A stretch of 11,405 bases of DNA from Spirogloea muscicola (GCA_009602725.1 WELB01000236.1:170138-181542), one strand, 5' to 3'. Positions 1-6,686 are shown, numbered from the stretch's first letter. Numbers and translations are program-made. The notes: generated from the sequence alone by a model not told the origin.

Positions 1-156
1 CATGCGTGCTGCCATCTGTGATGCTACCTTGCAAGATGCGGCTGCCTCCCACTGACGCTGGGGAGTCGAGCCGATTGTGGTTGCTCTGCAGGTACGAGGC
101 AGAGGCAGTTTACTTTGATGAGGGCGTCCGGAGCAGCAAGCGCGGGCTCCTCCTGT
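1..156 (+). repeat. Partial copy of the foldback 2 unit
   Basis: This stretch aligns directly with 2655-2812, starting at the shared CATGCGTGCTGCC and running through the shared block around GTTGCTCTGCAGGTA. Both copies, and the reverse complement of the right arm of foldback 2, can be read as a peptide ending AYFDEG or VYFDEG followed by (VR)SSKR. The six-base difference between copies (GTCCGG present here, absent at about 2780) keeps that frame. Similarity stops abruptly near 156, where foldback 1 begins. The unit is truncated on the left by the window edge. I do not recognise the peptide, and conserved coding function is not shown. Confidence 0.7.
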
Positions 157-392
157 TTCGTAAAGACCCAGGGCCTACTTCTCATAGTGATTGGAGCTCG
201 TCTGCTTTGACCGACGTACTATGCCGTATGTCGTCTTTGTGTCAGAAACTATCTGGCGTTTAGGCTGGATGCCAACCTTGTGCAGCGATGTCTGGTAACA
301 GGTTTGTTACAAGAACGCGCGTGCAGCGGTGGACTGCCTGGGCCTTATTTGCTGGGGACGCGGAGACATAGGGCCTCGGGGCACGAAGGGCC

Positions 393-755
393 ATGAGTAC
401 AGAAAAGTTGCGCAGCTTCGCAGTGCTAGTCGGGATGGAGATAGTCAGAATCTGGTGCATGTATCTGACAGTCAATGAATGCCCTACAGGCTCTGCGTCC
501 GCCGGCCTTGACAGCAGCTGTGCGACTCAGTGGAGCAACAGCAGCCGGACACGATTGAGGCCACGCTGCTATCGTGATTTGCTCCCAACAGCGCCCCCGC
601 CAGCGCTACTGCGGCTCCCCTTGGCCTTGTTGTCATGGACACGGTGCGCTGAGCTTCCTGCTATTACCTCACTGTCCTTCCATGACAGCTTAGAAGGATT
701 GACAGAGCAGTATTTACTGTCAAGCTTCACTTATTTGACTTCTCTGACTGACTGA
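393..755 (+). pseudogene. Left-arm open frame of foldback 1, mirrored on the minus strand
   Basis: This 120-codon frame shares KLRSFAVLV and the later SSCATQW with the minus-strand frame at 1381-1698 (YLRSFAVLV, SSCASQW), because the two lie at mirrored places in the inverted repeat. Downstream, residues around LLSSFTYLTSL correspond to minus-strand sequence near 1165-1240, but in a frame that does not connect cleanly. The last codons run into the TGAC microsatellite. No domain is recognised. The shared peptides show common ancestry of the arms; they do not show that either frame is translated. Most likely a decayed coding fragment or a chance frame. Confidence 0.25.
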
Positions 756-787
756 CTGACTGACTCGACTGAGTTGACTTGCTGACT
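745..787 (+). repeat. TGAC microsatellite, left arm only
   Basis: Five perfect TGAC units (745-764) are followed by degenerate units (CGACTGAGTTGACTTGCTGAC). The mirrored place in the right arm of foldback 1, near 1165-1190, lacks the array, so it expanded after the inverted duplication formed. Confidence 0.9.
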
Positions 788-990
788 TAGTGCAGCAACT
801 GCGTTTTGAACACTTGGAGTGCAATTGAAGATGATGTGCTCTTAACACCGGGCCAATGTTGGAGTCTCTGGGTGCAATTTACACGTGAGATGGAGCATAC
901 TGATTTCGAGGCCGTCGAGTTGCAGGTGCTCATGAGGTGATGGCGGATTGTGTTCCTTAGAGATTTGTATCTAGGGTCTCTAATGACCAC
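787..990 (-). pseudogene. Short open frame, left partner at the foldback 1 dyad
   Basis: This 67-codon minus-strand frame contains TCNSTASKSVCS, CTQRLQHW and KSTSSS and ends TQLLH. It is the mirror copy of the plus-strand frame at 950-1168, and the two overlap across the dyad. In the 33 codons best aligned I count four silent and six replacement differences, so there is at most mild protein-level constraint. The two frames diverge from a common centre, so the foldback is head-to-head for this peptide. No family is recognised. It could be a pair of decayed small genes or frames kept open by chance. Confidence 0.3.
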
Positions 991-1168
991 TAAGGATCAC
1001 AGTAGCCATCACGCCTTCACCTGCAACTCGACGGCCTCGAGAACAGTATGCTCTGTCTCCCGTGTGAAGTGCACCCAGAGACTCCAACATTGGTTCCGTG
1101 TTAAGAGCACATCATCTTCCTGCCGGTGCACTCCTGCGCCAAGTGTTAGCACGCAGTTGCTGCATTAA
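950..1168 (+). pseudogene. Short open frame, right partner at the foldback 1 dyad
   Basis: This 72-codon frame carries TCNSTASRTVCS, CTQRLQHW, KSTSSS and a final TQLLH, matching the minus-strand frame at 787-990. Between KSTSSS and TQLLH the two copies differ in length (SCRCTPAPSVS here, IALQVFK there) without losing the frame. The three cysteines in the core are the same in both copies. No signal peptide or known domain is apparent. Its place on the dyad and the high local identity may reflect arm-to-arm gene conversion rather than selection. Confidence 0.3.
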
Positions 1169-1380
1169 TATTTCTCCTTATGAAAGAATGTCAATGAAAC
1201 TCTTGAGTGAAGCTTGACAGTGAATACTATTTTGTCAAAGCTTCTAAGGGAAGACAGTGAGGTATTAGGAGGCAGCTCAGGCGTTACTGACGTACCCTGT
1301 CCCATGACAACAAGGCCAAGGGAGCCGCAGTGTCGCCATCGGAGGCGCTGTTGGGAGAAAGCCACGACAGCAGGGTGGCC

Positions 1381-1804
1381 TCAATCCTGTCCTAATGCTG
1401 CTCTCCACTGAGATGCACAGCTGCTGTCACGGCCAGTGCACGCAGAACCTAGAGATGGCAGTCGATGATTGTCAATACATGTACCACATCTTAAGTGTCT
1501 ACTCCTAACTAGCACTGCGAAGCTGCGCAAGTATCCTGTAGCCAAGGCCTTCGTGCCCAGAGGCTCTATATTGGCCCAGCATCTCCAGCAAACAAGGTCC
1601 AGGCAGCCCACCGCTGCAGGCGCTTTCCCTGTAACAGAGATAATGTATCTGTTGCCATGCCAAACTTGCTGCCCATATTTTACAACCAACCTCAACACCG
1701 ATATAATCTGACACAGACGTCAAATGGCACAGTGCGTCAGTCAAAAGGCAGGCGAGCTCCAGTGCACTAATAATTGGGCCCTGGTAAATCTCCAGACTGC
1801 CCAC
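1381..1804 (-). pseudogene. Right-arm open frames of foldback 1
   Basis: Two overlapping minus-strand frames cover the outer right arm: 1505-1804 (contains ACSGGLPGP and YRASGHEG) and 1381-1698 (contains AAVGCLDLVCW and LRSFAVLV). The left arm shows both peptides in the same relative places (ACSGGLPGP and HRASGHEG near 318-395, LRSFAVLV near 405), with a switch of frame between them. That suggests an ancestral coding region broken by small indels in at least one arm. I recognise no domain and cannot say which frame, if any, was the real one. Confidence 0.25.
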
Positions 1805-1902
1805 CTCTGCACCATCCTGATCAGGGCATCATTGGCTCCCTCACGTGCACATTGCTGATGCAATCTCGCCCAGCAAGCGCTGCCACCATCTGCTCAGCCT
1901 CG

Positions 1903-1947
1903 CTCCTCTCTTTGAGCTGGCGTTGCCAGCCCCTCTTCACTTATGGA
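1903..1947 (+). repeat. Family R fragment (copy 1)
   Basis: CTCTTTGAGCTGGCGTTGCCAGCCCC followed by CTCTTCACTTATGG matches the stem-loop end of the subfamily at 5287-5340 and 6327-6370. The stem GCTGG/CCAGC with a five-base loop is intact. No peptide-coding part is present. Confidence 0.6.
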
Positions 1948-2130
1948 CCCCCTCACCACCTTTAGGAGACTCTTCTTAGCCTCTGTTTCAACAAGGTTGT
2001 CGGTAGTCAGGCTTCAGCCGCTGAGGAGGAAGACGTGCACGCGCATGACATGAAAGGGACGCCAAACCAAGCAGGTGCTTAGTCAAGATTAGGCTACACA
2101 ATAGGAAGCGCTTGCAGAGGAAATAGCTCT
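1948..2130. other. No gene seen
   Basis: This stretch between two facing family R fragments shows no open frame with recognisable content, no repeat of other parts of the window, and no RNA gene. It could be the interior of an element whose ends are the facing fragments. Confidence 0.4.
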
Positions 2131-2209
2131 TCCACTTTACGGCAATGAGAGGCCAGCCCTAAGGAATGTACACGGTCTGAAACGGCCGAAAGGCGCAAAA
2201 AGCATGAAA
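2131..2209 (-). repeat. Family R fragment (copy 2)
   Basis: Read on the minus strand it gives GCTTTTTGCGCC, then CGGCCGTTTCAGACC, then AGGGCTGGCCTCTCATTGCC. This matches the copies at 4440-4507 and 6835-6912 in the same order. The stem is damaged here (CAGCC has become TTGCC). It faces copy 1 about 190 bases away. Confidence 0.65.
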
Positions 2210-2239
2210 CTACACTTCATGACTCCTGCGCCTCAAAGG

Positions 2240-2457
2240 TGGGGGCTAGAGGTAGAAATATCTGGCACCGCATTCTAGAAGCGTCGCGGCCGTCGATCGC
2301 CGAAGCGACGGATGCGTCGCCTGCAGGGTGATCCGCGTGCCCGGCGCTCCTTGGCGCCTGCACCCTCTGCGACCCCGTTGATTCTTATCAACCAATCTTT
2401 TTGAAGTTGCCGCGAGGTCCCCGAGGCCCGCCTCCGTCACAACCGGTGGTCACCGCC
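2240..2457 (+). promoter_or_regulatory. GC-rich leader upstream of a strong start context
   Basis: This CpG-rich stretch contains a potential hairpin (CGTCGC 2282-2287 with GCGACG 2305-2310), a further GCGTCGC at 2314-2320, and a short AT-rich dip at 2380-2405. It ends in GTCACCGCCATGG, an almost ideal eukaryotic start context at 2458. No TATA box is evident. Calling it a promoter or 5' leader is inference from composition and position only. Confidence 0.25.
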
Positions 2458-2724
2458 ATGGAGCCCCCCAGAGCTATGGCCGCCGCTGCCGCCGCAGCCG
2501 CCGCGCCGCCTCCGCCGCCGCCGCCGCCTCAGCCGCCNCGCCACCGCCACCGCCACCGGCAGCTGCCGGAGCTGCGGCGGCGGCGGCGGGCCAGGGCTGT
2601 GGATGGCTTCGGGCGACAGGCATCTGAGGCTCTGGAGCACTGCATCGAGGAAAATGCATGCGTGCTGCCGTCTGTGTTGCTACGTTGCAAGATGCGGCTG
2701 CAGCGACTGCCGTTGGGAAGTTGA
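2458..2724 (+). CDS. Possible Ala/Pro-rich N-terminal exon of unknown gene
   Basis: The ATG at 2458 lies in ACCGCCATGG, a near-perfect eukaryotic initiation context, and gives an 88-codon frame. It reads MEPPRAM, then a run of nine alanines, eight prolines, a His/Arg-alternating stretch (one codon contains the ambiguous base at 2538), an arginine run, then GFGRQASEALEHC. The part from about residue 45 lies in the left arm of foldback 2; the mirrored minus-strand frame near 3540-3580 reads CFGRQASEILEHC. After the repeat-rich start, codon changes between arms show no preference for silent sites, so constraint is not supported. It could be the first exon of a gene, with splicing downstream, or a low-complexity chance frame. 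Confidence 0.3.
   Translation: MEPPRAMAAAAAAAAAPPPPPPPPQPXRHRHRHRQLPELRRRRRARAVDGFGRQASEALEHCIEENACVLPSVLLRCKMRLQRLPLGS
2468..2600 (+). repeat. GCC/CCG low-complexity tract
   Basis: Consecutive GCC and CCG triplets are followed by CCACCG hexamer repeats (2541-2560) and GGC triplets (2573-2588). The single ambiguous base of the window, at 2538, falls inside, as expected for a tract that is hard to sequence. Confidence 0.9.
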
Positions 2725-3255
2725 GCCGGTTGTGGTTGCTCTGCAGGTATGATGCGGAGGCGGCGTACTTTGACGAGGGGAGCAGCAAGCGCGAGCTCCT
2801 CCCCTCTTCCTGTCATTCTAAACTCTGGAAGCTCGTCCAGCCGGCATACACGCCCACGCTGGCCCACGACTGTGATGCGCGTCCAGGCTACGCAAGAGCT
2901 CCCTGCGCGGCTCTGCTGGATCTTATGTTAACAAAGTGGCGTGCGCATCCTTCATCTTCGTACTCAGATATTTCACCGCCACCTGCATCGTGGCCTTGGC
3001 CGCCTCGGCAATTGGCACTTTGGTCTCCAGAGCAAGCTGCCGGTCGCACTTTTCTTCGGACCAAGCAAGCAGCACGGTGGTGCGCCACCAGGCGGCTGCA
3101 TTTGCTGGATCAAAGAAAAGTGCGACCGGAGCTTGCTCTGGGGACCAACGTGCCAATTGTCGAAGCGGCACAGGCGACGATGCAGGTGGCGGTGGAACAT
3201 CTGAACACCAAGACGAAGGATGCGTGCGTTGCTGTGTTGAGCAATGATCCAGCAA
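2529..3255 (-). pseudogene. Left-arm mirror copy of the outward-reading frame
   Basis: On the minus strand, 3255-2923 contains LALETKVPIAEAAKATMQVA and STKMKDAHATLL, then a stop, then RRELLRSLDAH in the same frame. Compared with the right arm, two bases are missing just after that (GCGCATCACAG against GCGCATATCACAG), which shifts the reading. The sequence resumes in the frame 2867-2529 with RGRVCRLDEL, EELALAAPLVKVRRLRI and a cysteine- and arginine-rich tail. The stop plus the two-base deletion mark it as broken. Function unknown. The shared order of peptides in both arms is the best evidence that the outward strand was once coding. Confidence 0.35.
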
Positions 3256-3578
3256 AGCCGCGCAGGGAGCTCCTGCGTAGCCTGGACGCGCATATCACAG
3301 CCGTGCGCCACCGTGGCCGAGTATGCTGTGGACGAGCTTGCCAATTTCAACAGGAGGAGCTCGCGCTAGCTGCTCCGGACGCCCTCGTCAAAGTACGCTG
3401 CATCCGCATCGTACCTGCCGAGCAACAACAACGGGCTTCATCCCCCCCAGCGCCAGTGGCTGCAGCCACATCTTGATATTTTGCATCACCGATGGCGGCA
3501 TGCATAACATACCCTGGGTGCAGTGCTCCAGAATCTCAGATGCCTGACGCCCGAAGCAACCCACAGCCAATGCCCTCG
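2587..3578. repeat. Foldback 2: long inverted repeat with a sharp dyad
   Basis: The left arm 2587-3082 pairs with the right arm 3083-3578. The dyad is the near-palindrome TGGTGCGCCA at 3078-3087. Anchors include CTCCAGAGCAAGCT (from 3026) with its complement near 3130, the CAGGCATCTGAG...GGAGCACTGCA block (2619-2644) with its complement at 3518-3545, and the GCGCAGGGAGCTC block on both sides. Arm identity is roughly 80% by eye, and the spacer is close to zero. No transposase, terminal motif or target duplication is evident. The left-arm outer half is repeated once more, in direct orientation, at 1-156. Confidence 0.88.
2658..3476 (+). pseudogene. 272-codon open frame running through the foldback 2 dyad
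   Basis: This is the longest open frame in the window, and it crosses the dyad, so its first half is largely antisense to its second half. The second half (from about 3110) reads outward: LALGTNVPIVEAAQATMQVA, then NTKTKDA, RRELLRSLDAH, and later ELALAAPDALVKV. The mirrored minus strand of the left arm gives the matching LALETKVPIAEAAKATMQVA and STKMKDA. In 32 aligned codons I count about 16 differences, five of them silent, so constraint is weak. Heptad-like spacing of hydrophobic residues suggests helix, possibly coiled coil. No known family is recognised. Probably a decayed outward-reading gene duplicated by the foldback, with the antisense half open by chance. Confidence 0.35.
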
Positions 3579-3665
3579 CAGCCTCGTCCACGTCGCGCCA
3601 CGCCTGCCATCGCCGCAGCCGCCCAGATACGTTACATCGAGGTGGTGTAACCTCTATGCCACACA

Positions 3666-3752
3666 CAGCGCTTTTGGCCCCTTCGGACCTTGTCAAAAAA
3701 AATTTCCGGCTGGCTGCTCACAGCCCTTACCTCCTTTGAGAAAGCCACTTGT
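3666..3752 (+). repeat. Family R fragment (copy 3)
   Basis: GCTTTTGGCCCCTTCGGACC, TTGTC, a run of eight A, then GGCTG-GCTGCTCA-CAGCC and CCTTACCTCCTTTGAGAAAGCCACTT. This is the same order as the tails of the copies at 6700-6831 and 10709-10790. The similarity ends just after GCCACTT, as in the other long-tailed copies, which suggests a true 3' boundary. Confidence 0.7.
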
Positions 3753-3833
3753 CTCTGCCACAGCAGGCCCAGATAGTCCCCAAAGTAAAGCAATCAGCGG
3801 CCAATGTGGCCAACTTCAGGTGATTTATGCGAG

Positions 3834-4325
3834 TCATCCACAGTCACAGGCCTGCTGATTGCGGAGCTCCTGCAGCTGCTTGCGTGCAATGTCCTCACAC
3901 CGCACTGTTGCCACCATCACCTTGCGTGGCAGCAGCTCAGGCCGGTCAAGAGGCTGGTCTTCTGTCCTCGGTGTTCAGTGCAAGCCTACTTATAGCATGC
4001 TCGTAAGTGGACATCAACATGCCGGACAGTACTTTGTTGATCAAGAGAGAGGTAGCCTTAGGGGAGGAGCAAGAGAGCCACCCTAGCTGTCCAACTGCAA
4101 CTGCACTCTGTGGGCGGGGAGGCCGAGATCGCGGAAATGTGTGTCAAGCATTGCACCACAATTCCTGCACAATTGTTGCAACGCCAACCACGTTATGCCC
4201 TTGTGCTTGTTGCCTGCCAGTCCTCCCGGCGCGATCGCATTCACCAACCGCGCCCGCAGCTCCACCACCTGTTCCTTGAAGAGCCCTGCTTCTCCTCGTC
4301 CTAGCTGCAAAGTACTCGAACTTGC
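3834..4325 (-). pseudogene. Degraded minus-strand coding region in three frames
   Basis: Three protein-like minus-strand segments follow one another in different frames. First, about 4325-4083: LFKEQVVELRARLVNAI, then ALQQLCRNCGAML, ending in a stop. Second, about 4115-3946: KATSLLINKVLSGMLM, then STYEHAISRLALNTEDRR, ending in a stop. Third, about 3960-3834: RPELLPRKVMVATVRCEDIA, then RKQLQELRNQQ, ending in a stop. Charged, leucine-rich helix-like composition is common to all three. The change of frame could mean introns or indels; I see no convincing GT-AG pairs. It lies between two family R copies. I recognise no family. Moderately likely to be a gene remnant, with no function assignable. 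Confidence 0.3.
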
Positions 4326-4344
4326 GGCTGCTGATTCGGGGTTA

Positions 4345-4507
4345 CTAGATTTGTCCATTCTTTGGGGCTGGCCACTTACAGCCACTGCTCTGAATGTGGA
4401 CGCGCTACCCTGGATTCCCAGTCGCTGTAGCCGCTTGCATAGCTGTGGCCAGCCCAAGGGATTGGACAAGGTCTGAAAGAGCCGGATGGCGCAAAGAGCA
4501 GGATACA
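4345..4507. repeat. Family R facing pair (copies 4 and 5)
   Basis: The plus-oriented arm 4345-4384 (TTTGTCCATTCTTTGGGGCTGGCCACTTACAGCC, given in parts) faces a minus-oriented arm 4440-4507, which read on the minus strand gives GCTCTTTGCGCC, GGCTCTTTCAGACC, TTGTCCAATCC and TTGGGCTGGCCACAGC. The 55-base spacer contains no recognisable sequence. The pair forms a short foldback of about 155 bases and resembles the pair at 6765-6912. Confidence 0.7.
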
Positions 4508-5286
4508 GTCTCCAAGACGTCAGCAAGCGGGTGCTCAATAGCCTCTGGTCATTGCTGTCGATTTGGAACAGCTGTTTTCAATGCCAGCCCCCCTACATCG
4601 CTGACTGCAGGGTGGTCTGCGTACATGCGCTCTTTCCCACCAGCAGCCTTGACAACCGCGTGCCCTGCCTCTGCCGCCGATTGGTGGGGTTGGCGGACTC
4701 AGCAGAGTCAGTAAACACGACGTCCGCGATGATGCGGAGACCCCTCGAGGCGTGATGGCGACGAGGTCAGCATGCCGCGCATGGAGAAAAACTCCAGCCC
4801 CCATCTGAATGGGCATGACGGACTTTACCAAGGTCGGGGTTGCTTGCTCGGGTGTACATAATGCGCCATGCCATCTCCCTGCCATCTCCTCGGCCTTTTT
4901 GCAGGGTGCTTAGGCTAATGGTCTGCACCAGAAAGCTGGGCGAGCTCTAGTTGGTGGCAGAAGGGCTTCGAATCTGCCATCTAGTATTCAGGCATCGATT
5001 AGCTCTATGTTTTTACCCGTGGTTACTGAGCGGGGTCAATCTGCTGTTGGTGATGTCATTGAGTGTGCTTGCGTTTGAACTTGGCAATCTGGCCTTTGTT
5101 TGTTTCAAACACACGAAACCGTTTCCTTGGCGTTTGCCATCCACTTGCGGGCAGGACGCGCCTTGGCTGCTGCCTCCAGATCCTAAAGGAGGACTGCGGC
5201 TGCTGCAATTTAAAGAGCGGCTGTAAAAGCCAGCAAGATGCATACAGGTGTTCATGACGGAGCCACATAGGCAGACAGATAGAAGT
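4508..5286. other. No gene recognised
   Basis: Several open frames of 64 to 134 codons exist on both strands, but none carries a recognisable domain, a counterpart elsewhere in the window, or a preferred start. Near 4935-4980 a short stretch faintly resembles tRNA promoter boxes but cannot form a tRNA. I see no foldback or family R copy here. Confidence 0.4.
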
Positions 5287-5515
5287 GCTCGCCCATGAAG
5301 AAGAGGGGCTGGTAAAGCCAGCCCAAAAAGAATGGACAATGTCCAAACAGACAGGGCGCTCCTAGTACCCCCGTGCCAGCAGTAGGAAGTTAGATGAGCT
5401 GAGGGGAGGAAGAGCAACCCCGCTGCTCAAGCCAGAGGCTGCTGCAAGGGCGCGACCGGCCCGGCGATGCAAAGCAAGCGCCTGGGACCGCTGGAAAGAC
5501 ATAGATAAACGCATG
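5287..5515 (-). repeat. Family R long copy (copy 6), short-loop subfamily
   Basis: The stem-loop GGGCTGG-TAAAG-CCAGCCC lies at about 5306-5324, preceded on the minus strand by GGACATTGTCCATTCTTTTT. The tail reads CTCTTCTTCATGGGCGAGC on the minus strand, matching 6327-6345. Upstream on the minus strand it continues into the family R peptide (5362-5592). Similarity to the copy at 10709-11050 extends through GACCGCTGG and GCTGGACACA. Confidence 0.8.
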
Positions 5516-5592
5516 TGGTAGCTGGACACAAGACCCAACGGCTTAGCATCCAGGAAGTGCTGCACCCTGTTCGCGGCGCCGCTGGTCGGCAT
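5362..5592 (-). CDS. Family R peptide, 76-codon copy
   Basis: The frame reads QRSQALALHRRAGRALAAAS (residues about 34-53), then a variable stretch, PPLSSSNFLLLARGY and a stop. The copies at 6516-6686 and 10724-11092 share HxRAGxALAAASG and the LL near the end, and the stop is at the same place as in the 6516 copy. In the nine codons GRALAAASG this copy and the 6516 copy differ at six codons, all silent, which points to past selection on the peptide. The following dozen codons are much more diverged, with frame kept. The start is uncertain; the methionines upstream are not conserved. Role unknown. It is rich in Ala, Leu and Ser, with no clear membrane span. Confidence 0.5.
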   Translation of the reverse strand: MPTSGAANRVQHFLDAKPLGLVSSYHMRLSMSFQRSQALALHRRAGRALAAASGLSSGVALPPLSSSNFLLLARGY

Positions 5593-5593
5593 G

Positions 5594-5873
5594 AGATGCC
5601 AGCAGCGGAATTAACGAGGATCACCGACCCCCGTAACACCCTTGGATGTCCATGGCCAGGGGGTAAAAGGTATCACCCGCCGGGTGGTCCTTGTATTTGT
5701 GCAACTTCTTCTGTTCGGCCACCTTTACAGCATAGCCGGTCTCAGAAGTCTCCAGGTTACAACAGGGCGACGCTTCTCCGCCCTCTTGCTATGCTGATTC
5801 TGCACTTGCTGATAAGAGATTATTGAGCGTCCACTAGCAGAAGTCAAGGAGAGTCAGTTCGTGTATCCTGCAC
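5594..5873. other. No gene recognised
   Basis: The only sizeable frame (5515-5826, plus strand) starts inside the family R copy, antisense to its peptide, and has no counterpart elsewhere. I see no repeat, hairpin or RNA gene. Confidence 0.4.
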
Positions 5874-5940
5874 CTTCCGGCCTTCTCAGACCATCTTCGT
5901 CTCTTTGGGCTGGCCTCTCACAGCCTGCCTGACATTGGAA
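5874..5940 (+). repeat. Family R fragment (copy 7)
   Basis: TTCCGGCCTTCTCAGACC, then TCTCTTTGGGCTGGCCTCTCACAGCC (in parts), in the usual order. The stem GGCTG/CAGCC is intact. Similarity ends just after the stem, as in copies 2, 4, 5 and 10. It faces copy 8 about 390 bases downstream. Confidence 0.65.
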
Positions 5941-5984
5941 GAGCTGTTAGTTTATTGTTTAGGTCCACGATGTGTTCGAAAGAA

Positions 5985-6011
5985 ACGTGATGCTGTCGTG
6001 CAACATCACGT
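5985..6011. other. Perfect small hairpin
   Basis: ACGTGATG (5985-5992) and CATCACGT (6004-6011) are perfect inverted repeats with an 11-base loop. It is not followed by a T run. Its role is unknown, and one such hairpin per few kilobases may occur by chance. Confidence 0.5.
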
Positions 6012-6326
6012 CGATGATTGATTCGGCGTCGGTGCTGACAAGGATGCGGAGATGGCTTCACACGTGGATCCACGAGACAGGTCATCCGCCAGCTTGGTGT
6101 GAAGAGGAGTCCCGAGCGCGGGACCTCCAACCCGTTCGATCAGGAAAGGTATCAACTAAACCGCCCAAGTCTTGTTTGGCGACGGCGCTCAATCCAATTG
6201 CCAATCTTGCGTGGCGTCGACGCTCGAATCTCAACTCCCGCTCAGCTCGACTTCACTTGCGGCCCAACTCGAAAGCGCGTCTCAAGTAATTTACCTCGAC
6301 GAGCTGTGGGGAATCGGCTAGAATGC
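6012..6326. other. No gene recognised
   Basis: Short overlapping frames (5972-6289 and 6099-6338 on plus, 5918-6130 on minus) show no domain and no counterpart. The stretch lies between facing family R copies 7 and 8, so it may be the interior of a composite element. Confidence 0.35.
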
Positions 6327-6415
6327 GCTCGCCCATAGAGAAGAGTGGCTGGCAAAGCCAGCTGAAAAAGAATGGACAATATCCCAAGCCAAAGAAGCCG
6401 AAAAGAAGGCAGTGG
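6327..6415 (-). repeat. Family R fragment (copy 8), short-loop subfamily
   Basis: The stem GCTGGC-AAA-GCCAGC lies near 6348-6362, with GATATTGTCCATTCTTTTT before it and CTCTATGGGCGAGCGCATT after it on the minus strand. This closely matches copy 6. Upstream on the minus strand it carries TTCGGCTTCTTTGGC but no recognisable peptide. Confidence 0.75.
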
Positions 6416-6515
6416 TAGGGGAATGGTAGATAAAACCGTATGAGTTGGTCTCAGGGTCACACTGGCCTTGAGAACTGGGAGATCAGATGAGCCGAATGGC
6501 CCACTTCAGTAAACA

Positions 6516-6686
6516 ATGTTCGTTAAACAATCTATTCTGACCAAACAAGAAAGCTCATCCAAAGCGCATCCTGCTCTACATCTGCGTGCTGGCCGTGCTC
6601 TCGCTGCGGCCTCTGGCTTTCGTCAGGGGGATAGTTTTCCGGCAGCTAGTCTGTCGGATCTGCGGCTCCTCACTCGTAACTGCTGA
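6516..6686 (+). CDS. Family R peptide, 56-residue complete small ORF
   Basis: ATG at 6516, TGA ending at 6686. The peptide begins MFVKQSILTKQE and contains HLRAGRALAAASGFRQGD, then FPAASLSDLRLLTRNC and the stop. Against the copy on the minus strand at 10724-11092, the 31 codons from HLRAG to DLRLL differ at 12 codons, of which ten are silent and two replace (R/C and S/C). Against the partial copy at 11354-11405 the end FPAASLSDLRLLTRN is the same. This silent bias is the strongest coding signal in the window. The ATG is not shown to be conserved, so the true start could lie elsewhere or in an upstream exon. About 90 bases after the stop lies the family stem-loop. Function unknown; no known domain recognised. 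Confidence 0.6.
   Translation: MFVKQSILTKQESSSKAHPALHLRAGRALAAASGFRQGDSFPAASLSDLRLLTRNC

Larger units (their letters stand above)
157..1795. repeat. Foldback 1: long diverged inverted repeat
   Basis: The left arm (about 161-975) pairs with the right arm (about 977-1790). Anchors include 191-206 with 1747-1762 (GGAGCTCG block), the ACTGTCAAGCTTCACT block near 717-732 with its complement near 1210-1225, and 791-803 with 1152-1164 (TGCAGCAACTGCG). All anchors point to a dyad near 976. Identity by eye varies from about 75% to 88%, highest next to the dyad. The outer ends show a weak match (TAAAGACCCAGGGCC against TTTACCAGGGCCC). I see no transposase and no clear target-site duplication. It may be a foldback-type mobile element or an old inverted duplication. 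Confidence 0.8.

Noticed and set aside
4935-4982. tRNA-like stretch (GAGCTCTAGTTGG followed by GGCTTCGAATCTGCC)
   Set aside because: The two boxes are only about 20 bases apart, leaving no room for an anticodon arm, and no acceptor stem can form.
5515-5826. 103-codon plus-strand frame
   Set aside because: It begins antisense to the family R peptide and has no counterpart or domain.
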